Source: an uncultured delta proteobacterium (GTDB lineage Bacteria; Myxococcota_A; Bradymonadia; REDH01). From it: 5,002 bases of DNA. The notes below the pieces were generated by a model. It ran no database searches and was not told the DNA's origin. It saw only the letters and a program-made list of their open reading frames with translations. The stretch covers positions 1 through 5,002 of the forward strand of contig CAIQPA010000045.1 of assembly GCA_903873545.1 (NCBI GenBank), in the 5' to 3' direction. The stretch's first letter is position 1. Every line of letters begins with the position of its first letter. Of the stretch, positions 1 through 5,002 are shown piece by piece. The translations under genes and the position numbers were made by a program.

Positions 1-1154
1 ACATCGTCTCGGTCCGCGACGCCGGCGTCTGCGCCAAGCATGGCCCCTACGTTGCGCTCGAGCTCCTCACTGGCCGCTCGCTCGCCGGTCTGCTCGCCTC
101 GCGCGGCCGCATGACCCTGCCCGACGGCATTGAGTTCGTCCGCCAGTGCGCGGGCGCCCTCGACCACGCCCACGCCCGCCTCGTCATCCACCGCGACCTC
201 ACGCCGGCCAACATCTTCATCGCCGCCAGCCCCAGTGGCCGCGACGTCATCAAGATCATCGACTTCGGCGTCGCCTACGACCGCGAAGCCAGCACCAAGC
301 TCACCGAAGAGGGCCGCACCGTCGGAACCCTCGACTACATGGCGCCCGAGCAGCTCATGGGCCGCGAGACCCACGCCCCTGCCGACGTCTGGGGCCTCGC
401 CGTCACCTTCTTCGAGGCCATCACCGGCCGTCTCCCCTACCTCGGCGCCCCCCGCGACGTGCTCTCCGCTGTCGCCCGCGGCGAAACCCCGCCCCCCATC
501 AGCACCCTCATCCCCGGCGCCCCGCCCGAGCTCGATGCCGTGCTGGCCCGCGCCTTCACCTACCTCCCCACCGACCGCTACCCCTCGGCCTCCTCCTTCG
601 CCCGCGCCCTGATGCAGGTCGTCGCGCCCAGCCAATACCTCTGCGTCCTCGACCCCAAACAGACCGTCGTCCCCACGCTGGCCCGCTCCCCCGAGGCCCC
701 CTTCGCGCCGCCGCCTGCGGCAGGCCCGCAGATCACCCCGGTGCCCCTCCTCAAGCGGGCCAACCCGGCCGCCACCACCACCCCTCAGCCGCCGCCGCTC
801 CCCTCCGCGGGCGGCGCCGAGCTCCGCCGCGACGAGCGCGTCCCCTTCATCTGCCCCGTCCAGGTCTTTGGCCCCGGCGCGCTCCACAAGCATGGCCGCT
901 CCGAAGACATCTCCGCCACCGGCCTGCTGGTCCTCACCGACCACAAGTATGAGAACGGCGAGAAGGTGCAGCTCCGCTTCCCCATGCCCATCTCGGGCAA
1001 GATCGTCGAGGTCGAGGGCGTCTGCCGCTGGACCAAGATGGCCGCCCGCCACGTCGCCACCGGCTTCGCCTTCGAGAACGCTCCCGACCCCGTGATGGAC
1101 GAAATCCGCGAGTTCGTGACGCTCAACGAGCGCCGCAGGCTCCCCTCGGTCTAG
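1..1154 (+). CDS. Ser/Thr protein kinase with C-terminal PilZ domain (5'-partial)
   Basis: This is the C-terminal 383 residues of a eukaryotic-like (Hanks-type) Ser/Thr kinase. The reading frame is open from base 3 and the true start lies upstream; the ATG at 111 falls inside the kinase fold and is not the start. Counting from base 3, the hinge-like stretch YVALELLTGRSL comes first, then the catalytic loop HRDLTPAN (63-70), DFG (87-89), APE (114-116), DVWG (128-131) and the late conserved Arg in DRYPSA (192). The glycine loop and ATP-binding Lys are not in the window. The lysine usual in HRDLKxxN is Thr here; Ser or Thr at this site is, as I recall, common in myxobacterial kinases, so activity remains likely. 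A Pro/Ala-rich linker (about 205-270) leads to a PilZ domain (about 274-361) with RRDER (275-279) and DISATG (302-307), matching the RxxxR and D/NxSxxG c-di-GMP-binding signature. No transmembrane helix is visible, so the protein is probably cytoplasmic. Its targets are unknown. The gene overlaps the convergent lipoprotein gene by four bases. Confidence 0.93.
   Translation, partial: IVSVRDAGVCAKHGPYVALELLTGRSLAGLLASRGRMTLPDGIEFVRQCAGALDHAHARLVIHRDLTPANIFIAASPSGRDVIKIIDFGVAYDREASTKLTEEGRTVGTLDYMAPEQLMGRETHAPADVWGLAVTFFEAITGRLPYLGAPRDVLSAVARGETPPPISTLIPGAPPELDAVLARAFTYLPTDRYPSASSFARALMQVVAPSQYLCVLDPKQTVVPTLARSPEAPFAPPPAAGPQITPVPLLKRANPAATTTPQPPPLPSAGGAELRRDERVPFICPVQVFGPGALHKHGRSEDISATGLLVLTDHKYENGEKVQLRFPMPISGKIVEVEGVCRWTKMAARHVATGFAFENAPDPVMDEIREFVTLNERRRLPSV
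822..1085 (+). other. PilZ domain coding segment of the kinase
   Basis: This segment encodes the c-di-GMP-binding module fused to the kinase. RRDER opens the domain and supplies the RxxxR arginines. DISATG follows 27 residues later and supplies the second half of the signature. Alternating hydrophobic strands follow (KVQLRFPM, KIVEVEGVCRW, HVATGFAFENA), as expected for the PilZ beta barrel. Both binding motifs are intact, so ligand binding is predicted from family knowledge. That ligand binding regulates the kinase is inference. A short charged tail of about 20 residues after the domain ends the protein. Confidence 0.85.
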
Positions 1155-4100
1155 CGCCGAATCCAGCGGAGCCCGCCGCCCGACAGCTGCCCGTAGGGCT
1201 GCGCTGCGAGCGGGTCGATGGCCAGGTTGGCGCCCGGGTTGCTCAGGCCCACCGTCGCCCCGCCAAGCTGCACAGCGCCGCGCGTTGCCCGTGACCGCGC
1301 CGCGAGTGCTCCGTAGCGCACCCGCACCTCGCCCGAAGGCAGGAGCGTTGTCTGGAAGCTCAGGTTGCTGCCCGTCGCGCCGGCCAGCGTCACATTCTCC
1401 CACGAGATGAGCTGGCGGTCTGCCGTGCCGAGCCCACGAACAGCGCCGAAGGCCAGCCCGAGCGGCGCCCAGAACGGCGCGATCAGACTCACCTGATCGA
1501 TGGTCGAAGCGGTCGGCGTCGCCAGCGCATCGGTCGCGCCGCCCCCCACCTTGAGCCAGCCTGTCGCGCCCACAGAGAGCAGCGTCTCACGCGCGGTCGC
1601 CCACCAAGGCAGCGTGAAGCCAAGCGTGAGCGGCGCGATGCTCTCGCTCCCGGTCAGCAGCGTGGCGGCGGCGCCGTTGGTCGCGAGCCGCTCAAACTCA
1701 TCCTGATCGCGGAGGCCGAAGACCGCGTAGGTGGCTGTCGACGAACCCGACGCGGGCACAAAGAGCACGGTGTCGCCAGGCTCCACGATCCCCTCGTTGA
1801 AGGAGGCCGTCGTCGCCGCCGTACCGCTCTCGTTCTGAAGGCCGATGGTCGCCGAGAGGCCCGCCGTGCCGTTGCCGCTGCCCCGCATCGCGCCATACCG
1901 GCACTCGATGACCGAGCTGCCCTCGTAGAGCAGCAGCGAGAAGTCGAGCGTCGGCGCGTCGGCCGCGTTGCCCACCTTCGCGTCGGTCCAGGTCAGCACG
2001 AAGCGTCGGAACGGGGCCGCGCCCAGCGTCTCGTAGTAGAGTTCGCCGGCGCCGCGCAGGTCGAGGTCGTCCCAGAAGCAGGCCACCATCGCGGGCGGTG
2101 CGCTTCGTGCGGGGAGCGCCGTGTTGGCCGCCGCGTTGCCGTCGCCCAGGAAGGTCAGGTAGCCGTTCGTGCTGACCACCGCGTCGAAGTAGTTCTGGCC
2201 GTAGAAGACAAAGTCGAAGGGCAGGCCGATGTAGTCGCCCGCGCCGTCGCTCTCTTCCGACAGCGTCGGCGACCGGTAGCCGAGCTCGCGCGGGTCCTCC
2301 CAGTTGTGGCCCAGCACGGAGGTCCGGTTGGCCCGGTAGCTCGACCCCACAGGCGACAGCGTGATGAGCGCCCCGGGCGTAACCGTCGCCAGATTCTCGC
2401 CCACCGCGAAGCTCACCACTCCATCGTTCCGCTCCACGCCGATGCTGGCAGAGGTGCCCTTCCAGCGGTCGGCCTGCGTGGCGCTGCTCAGCCGGTGGTA
2501 GAGGAACTGCACCTCGCCGGTGCCTTCGTAGAGCACTGCCTCGAAGTCGAGCAGCGGCGCGCCCGTCGCCTCCCCCTTCACCCGCACATTGTGCCACTGC
2601 ACCACGAACATCCGGTGGGGCGCCGTGCCGAGCGTGGCGGCATAGACCCCCACCTTCGTTTCGGCGGAGGCGTTGTCCACCACGAGGTCGTCCCAGAAGG
2701 GGGCGATGATGCCGTTCGGTGTGCTCGCGCCGAAGCCGTTGGCGGGCGAGGCGCCCACCGGGCCGGTGGCGAAGAAGCCGTTGGTGCTGACCGTGGCCTG
2801 GGTGAAGAGGGCACCGAAGAGCTTGCCCTCAAAGCCCACCTCGACCGTCAGCGTGGCATCGTCGCCACGGAGCGGGAGCGGGGTGCCGCTGCCCGACAGG
2901 TCCACGAAGCCGTCGAGCCGGATGAGGTAGGGGTCGTCGCCGTCCACGCCGCAGGTGGAGGAGCAGCCATCTTCGGGGAGCGTGTTGCCGTCGTCGCAGC
3001 TCTCGCCAAGGTAGGCCTGCACGGTGGCGTCGCCGCAGAATTCGCGGACGCAGGTGGTGGTGCAGCCGTCGAGCTCGTTGGGGTTGCCGTCGTCGCAGGC
3101 CTCGCCGAGGTAGCTCTGCGCGATGCCGTCTCCGCAGAACTCGGTGCGGCAGGCGGTGGTGCAGCCGTCGGCGTTGTCGAGGTTGGCGTCGTCGCACACC
3201 TCACCGAGGTAGCGCTGCGTGACGCCGTCTCCGCAGAACTCGGGCAGGCAGTCGTTGGTGCAGCCGTCGAGGCCCGCGAAGTTGCCGTCGTCACAGAGCT
3301 CGCCGAGGTAGGCCTGCACGGTGCCATCTCCGCAGAACTCGCGGGCGCAGAGGCTGTTGCAGCCGTCGGTGTTGTCGAGGTTTGCGTCGTCACAGAGCTC
3401 GCCGAGGTAGGCTTGCGTGAGGCCGTCTCCGCAGAACTCTCGGCGGCAGCCGTTGCAGCCGTCGGTGGTCACGGTGTTGGCATCGTCGCAGCTCTCGCCG
3501 AGGTAGCTCTGGACTTCCGCATCGCCGCAGAACTCGCGCTGGCAGCTGTTGGTGCAGCCGTCGAGGCCGTTGGCGTTGCCGTCGTCGCACTCCTCGCCGG
3601 TGAGCGCATCGATGCGGCCATCTCCGCAGCCCCGCAGCTGGCAGAAGCTGGTGCAGCTGTCGGTGTCGATGGCGTTGCCGTCGTCGCAGGCCTCGCCGAG
3701 CGCGGGCTGGGTCACGCCGTCTCCGCAGCTCTCACGGCGGCAGGTTGCGGAGCAGCCGTCGTTGCCCGCCGTGTTGCCGTCGTCGCAGTCCTCGAGCAGG
3801 TAGCTCTGCCGCCGGCCGTCTCCACAGAACTCCGCCACGCAGCCGTTGGTGCAGCCGTCGCCCGCCACCCGGTTGCCATCGTCGCACAGCTCTCCGAGGT
3901 AGCTCTGCTCGATGCCGTCACCGCAGAACTCGCGCACGCAGCGGGTGTTGCAGCCGTCGGTGTCGTTGCGGTTTCCGTCGTCGCAGAGCTCGGCGAGGTA
4001 GGACTGCAGGATGCCATCACCGCAATACTCGCGGGTGCAGCGGTTGGTGCAGCCGTCGCGGTCGGTGGGGTTGCCGTCATCGCACTGTTCGCCGCGACCG

Positions 4101-4927
4101 GGCTGCGCGATGGCGTCGCCACAGAACTCTACCGCGCAGGTCGGTCCGCAGCCGTCATCGGAGCCGAGGTTGCCGTCGTCGCAGCCCTCGCCGCCATCGA
4201 GCACGCCGTCGCCGCAGCCGGCCGTCAGGCAGCTCGTGCGGCAGGCGTTGGGCAGGGTGTCGCTGTTGGCGTCGCCGTCGTCGCAGGCCTCGCCAAGGAT
4301 GGTCTGCAGGGTGCCGTCGCCGCACAGCTCGCCGATGCAGAGCGCGGAGCAGCCGTCGCCGGAGGTCGCGTTGCCGTCGTCGCAACGCTCGCCCGTCTGC
4401 ACGGTGGCGTCTCCGCAGAACTCGACCACGCAGCTGTCGTCGCAGCCGTCGCTGCTGACGGTGTTGCCGTCGTCGCAGCCCTCATCGCCGTCCACGAAGC
4501 CGTCGCCGCAGGTCACCTGCCGGCAGAGCGAGAGGTCGAGCTGGCAGTCGGCAGCGCAGCCGATGGTGCCGGCTACAAAGGCCTCGGTGCGGCAGGTCCG
4601 GTCGTCCGGCACGGTGCCGTCGCAGTCCTCGCCGAGCTCCGGCTGGGTGAGGCCATCTCCGCAGCGTGGCGGCAGCGTGGTGTCGGCCTCGGTGTCTACG
4701 GCCGTGTCGGCTTCGGTGTCGGGCGAGGTGTCCGCCTCGATGTCTGCACCGGTGTCCGCGGCTGTGTCGGCCTCGGTGTCGGGCGTTGTATCAGCCTCGG
4801 TATCCGCGGTCGTGTCGGCCCCATCCACCTCCGTGTCCGACTCGGCGGCCGGCTTTGCCTCGTCGCACGCCGCCAGCACCAGCGCCGCCACTGCCAAACT
4901 CCGCCAACCCATCGTTGCTCTCATCAT
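1151..4927 (-). CDS. Large lipoprotein with Myxococcus-type Cys-rich repeats and three NIDO-like domains
   Basis: The gene encodes a 1258-residue predicted surface lipoprotein. The chosen start is the ATG at 4927, which has GAAGG seven bases upstream and gives a compact signal peptide (MMRATMGWRSLAVAALVLAAC) with lipobox LAAC and lipidated Cys21. The frame stays open to a TTG at 4996, but that start would bury the signal peptide behind 23 polar residues. After Cys21 come an acidic Asp-Thr-x-x repeat (38-84), a six-Cys unit (89-135), sixteen four-Cys repeats (140-663) and three beta-rich domains (about 671-857, 866-1063 and 1067-1258). Each beta domain shows a TNG-type motif (ATG in the third), then an FW core motif, then a central Trp strand, which suggests NIDO-like folds. 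The Cys-rich repeats match the Myxococcus cysteine-rich repeat family (TIGR02232 / DUF4215 type), whose function is unknown. The Cys content implies oxidative folding outside the cytoplasm. A role in adhesion or matrix contact is inference. I do not recognise a specific named gene. Confidence 0.95.
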   Translation of the reverse strand: MMRATMGWRSLAVAALVLAACDEAKPAAESDTEVDGADTTADTEADTTPDTEADTAADTGADIEADTSPDTEADTAVDTEADTTLPPRCGDGLTQPELGEDCDGTVPDDRTCRTEAFVAGTIGCAADCQLDLSLCRQVTCGDGFVDGDEGCDDGNTVSSDGCDDSCVVEFCGDATVQTGERCDDGNATSGDGCSALCIGELCGDGTLQTILGEACDDGDANSDTLPNACRTSCLTAGCGDGVLDGGEGCDDGNLGSDDGCGPTCAVEFCGDAIAQPGRGEQCDDGNPTDRDGCTNRCTREYCGDGILQSYLAELCDDGNRNDTDGCNTRCVREFCGDGIEQSYLGELCDDGNRVAGDGCTNGCVAEFCGDGRRQSYLLEDCDDGNTAGNDGCSATCRRESCGDGVTQPALGEACDDGNAIDTDSCTSFCQLRGCGDGRIDALTGEECDDGNANGLDGCTNSCQREFCGDAEVQSYLGESCDDANTVTTDGCNGCRREFCGDGLTQAYLGELCDDANLDNTDGCNSLCAREFCGDGTVQAYLGELCDDGNFAGLDGCTNDCLPEFCGDGVTQRYLGEVCDDANLDNADGCTTACRTEFCGDGIAQSYLGEACDDGNPNELDGCTTTCVREFCGDATVQAYLGESCDDGNTLPEDGCSSTCGVDGDDPYLIRLDGFVDLSGSGTPLPLRGDDATLTVEVGFEGKLFGALFTQATVSTNGFFATGPVGASPANGFGASTPNGIIAPFWDDLVVDNASAETKVGVYAATLGTAPHRMFVVQWHNVRVKGEATGAPLLDFEAVLYEGTGEVQFLYHRLSSATQADRWKGTSASIGVERNDGVVSFAVGENLATVTPGALITLSPVGSSYRANRTSVLGHNWEDPRELGYRSPTLSEESDGAGDYIGLPFDFVFYGQNYFDAVVSTNGYLTFLGDGNAAANTALPARSAPPAMVACFWDDLDLRGAGELYYETLGAAPFRRFVLTWTDAKVGNAADAPTLDFSLLLYEGSSVIECRYGAMRGSGNGTAGLSATIGLQNESGTAATTASFNEGIVEPGDTVLFVPASGSSTATYAVFGLRDQDEFERLATNGAAATLLTGSESIAPLTLGFTLPWWATARETLLSVGATGWLKVGGGATDALATPTASTIDQVSLIAPFWAPLGLAFGAVRGLGTADRQLISWENVTLAGATGSNLSFQTTLLPSGEVRVRYGALAARSRATRGAVQLGGATVGLSNPGANLAIDPLAAQPYGQLSGGGLRWIRR
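1154..2917 (-). repeat. Three tandem NIDO-like beta domains (protein-level repeat)
   Basis: The C-terminal 588 residues hold three copies of one beta-rich domain. Copy A has VSTNGFF (713), IAPFWDDL (741) and FVVQWHNV (774). Copy B has VSTNGYL (918), CFWDDLDL (950) and FVLTWTDA (976). Copy C has ATGWL (1121), IAPFWAPLG (1149) and QLISWENV (1172). A and B also share LDFxxxLYEG after the Trp strand. The order TNG, PFWDD, W-strand resembles extracellular nidogen (NIDO) domains; this is recognition by eye and needs a profile search. The copies are diverged at DNA level. They form the distal head of the protein and are the most likely ligand-binding part. Confidence 0.7.
2939..4510 (-). repeat. Array of 16 Myxococcus-type cysteine-rich repeats
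   Basis: Sixteen head-to-tail units span residues 140-663. The consensus is CGDGxxQxYLGExCDDGN, then about four variable residues, then DGCxxxCxREF. Every unit keeps four Cys, so the array holds 64, probably two disulfides per unit. Unit lengths in order are 31, 31, 36, 31, then 33 for all later units except unit 11, which has 32. This gives a 99-bp DNA period over the last twelve units. Units 1-4 are the most varied; units 6-16 are more uniform, which suggests later expansion or homogenisation at the membrane-distal side. The conserved Asp, Asn and Gly residues could bind Ca2+, but that is inference. The array probably forms a stiff disulfide-braced rod. Confidence 0.95.
4511..4663 (-). repeat. 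Divergent six-cysteine leading unit
   Basis: This segment encodes residues 89-139. It opens like the following repeats (CGDGLTQPELGEDCDG) but then departs: the CDDGN-DGC part is replaced by a longer stretch with TCRTEAF, GTIGCAADC and SLC, giving six Cys instead of four. I recall this CDG...TC...GC..DC...C arrangement as a second common module in myxobacterial secreted proteins that carry the shorter repeats. It caps the array at its membrane-proximal end. Function unknown. Confidence 0.8.
4676..4816 (-). repeat. 12-bp tandem repeat encoding an Asp-Thr-x-x acidic stalk
   Basis: About 12 consecutive four-residue units of the form Asp-Thr-x-x (residues 38-84) follow the lipidated Cys closely. 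Examples are DTTA, DTEA, DTTP, DTEA, DTAA and DTGA; one unit has Ile in place of Thr (DIEA). Most units pair into an eight-residue, 24-bp higher-order repeat, DTxxDTEA. The segment is strongly acidic, lacks aromatic residues and Cys, and should be disordered and extended, which suits a spacer between the membrane anchor and the folded repeats. The Thr residues could be glycosylated, but nothing in the sequence shows that. Because 12 bp is a multiple of three, slippage would change stalk length without breaking the frame. Confidence 0.9.
4865..4927 (-). other. Lipoprotein signal peptide and lipobox
   Basis: Codons 1-21 encode a short N-region with two Arg residues (MMRATMGWR), a hydrophobic core (SLAVAALVLAA) and a lipobox LAAC ending at Cys21, encoded at 4867-4865. 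This is the classic pattern for Lgt/LspA processing, giving an N-acylated Cys at the mature terminus. The residue after Cys is Asp. In E. coli, Asp at +2 favours inner-membrane retention; whether that rule holds in this lineage cannot be judged from the sequence. Confidence 0.92.
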
Positions 4928-5002
4928 CGTCCAACCTTCGCGTTGCGTGAGGTTCCGGCCCGCCGCTGCAGACCTGCTGCCCCGATTGTCGCACAAGTTG
5001 CA
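4928..5002 (-). promoter_or_regulatory. Upstream region of the lipoprotein gene (partial)
   Basis: Apart from the ribosome binding site, these 75 bases show only weak signals. GACAAT at 4990-4985 on the minus strand matches four of six bases of a -10 hexamer, but its -35 partner would lie outside the window. The same spot holds a small inverted repeat, TTGTcgcACAA (4987-4997). Neither is strong enough to name a promoter or operator. The region is probably transcribed leader plus part of the promoter. Confidence 0.3.
4935..4939 (-). promoter_or_regulatory. Ribosome binding site of the lipoprotein gene
   Basis: GAAGG on the minus strand lies seven bases before the ATG at 4927. It decides the start: spacing is 10 bases to the next ATG (4924) and 22 to the third (4912), so 4927 fits best and 4924 is a close alternative that changes the protein by one Met. 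The TTG at 4996 is too close to the window edge to judge any Shine-Dalgarno sequence. Confidence 0.75.

Noticed and set aside
146..952. Plus-strand open frame of 268 residues overlapping the kinase
   Set aside because: It is an Arg/Pro/His-rich shadow frame of the kinase; the kinase frame carries all conserved motifs.
1189..1199. Possible terminator hairpin GCCC-GTA-GGGC
   Set aside because: The stem is only four base pairs, there is no T tract, and it lies within the lipoprotein coding sequence.
1698..2597. Minus-strand open frame of 299 residues inside the lipoprotein gene
   Set aside because: It is a shifted, low-complexity Arg/Gly-rich frame caused by high GC; the lipoprotein frame has clear repeated domain motifs here.
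3745..4458. Plus-strand open frame of 237 residues rich in Arg and Cys opposite the repeat array
   Set aside because: It is the antisense reading of a GC-rich repeat with low-complexity Arg/Cys/Ser content, no domain and no plausible start signal.
2939..4510. CRISPR-like array suggested by regular spacing
   Set aside because: The period is 99 bases, units are in frame and coding, and variation follows protein constraints with every Cys kept; there are no separate repeats and spacers.
4928..4996. N-terminal extension of the lipoprotein from a TTG at 4996
   Set aside because: It adds 23 polar, Arg-containing residues before a well-formed signal peptide, and the ATG at 4927 has a good Shine-Dalgarno sequence seven bases upstream.
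4985..4997. Inverted repeat TTGTcgcACAA overlapping a -10-like GACAAT
   Set aside because: Four-base arms are expected by chance, the hexamer match is four of six, and the -35 region is outside the window.

Overview
The window is GC-rich, bacterial, and almost entirely coding. It holds two large convergent genes and about 75 bases of upstream region. The gene families point to a myxobacterium or a close relative (Myxococcota, the former Deltaproteobacteria). The evidence is a eukaryotic-like Ser/Thr kinase joined to a PilZ domain, and a lipoprotein carrying many copies of the Myxococcus-type cysteine-rich repeat (TIGR02232 / DUF4215 type). This placement rests on family knowledge; no marker gene is present to confirm it.

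Layout: bases 1-1154 (+) are the 3' part of a protein kinase gene whose N-lobe lies outside the window. The visible part runs from the hinge through the catalytic loop, DFG and APE motifs, then a proline-rich linker, then a C-terminal PilZ domain with an intact c-di-GMP-binding signature. Bases 4927-1151 (-) are a complete 1258-residue lipoprotein gene. Its product has a lipobox signal peptide, an acidic Asp-Thr-x-x tandem repeat, one divergent six-cysteine unit, sixteen four-cysteine repeats of about 33 residues, and three tandem nidogen-like (NIDO-like) beta domains. Bases 4928-5002 hold its ribosome binding site and part of its promoter region.

The two genes meet tail to tail and overlap by four bases. 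The palindrome CTAG at 1151-1154 supplies a TAG stop to each strand, so there is no intergenic space and no terminator between them. I see no evidence that the two proteins work together. The kinase looks like a cytoplasmic signalling protein that may integrate c-di-GMP. The lipoprotein looks like a surface protein: a lipid anchor, a flexible acidic stalk, a rigid disulfide-rich rod and a beta-domain head, which would suit adhesion or matrix contact. That role is inferred from architecture. No RNA gene, CRISPR array, insertion sequence or phage feature was seen.
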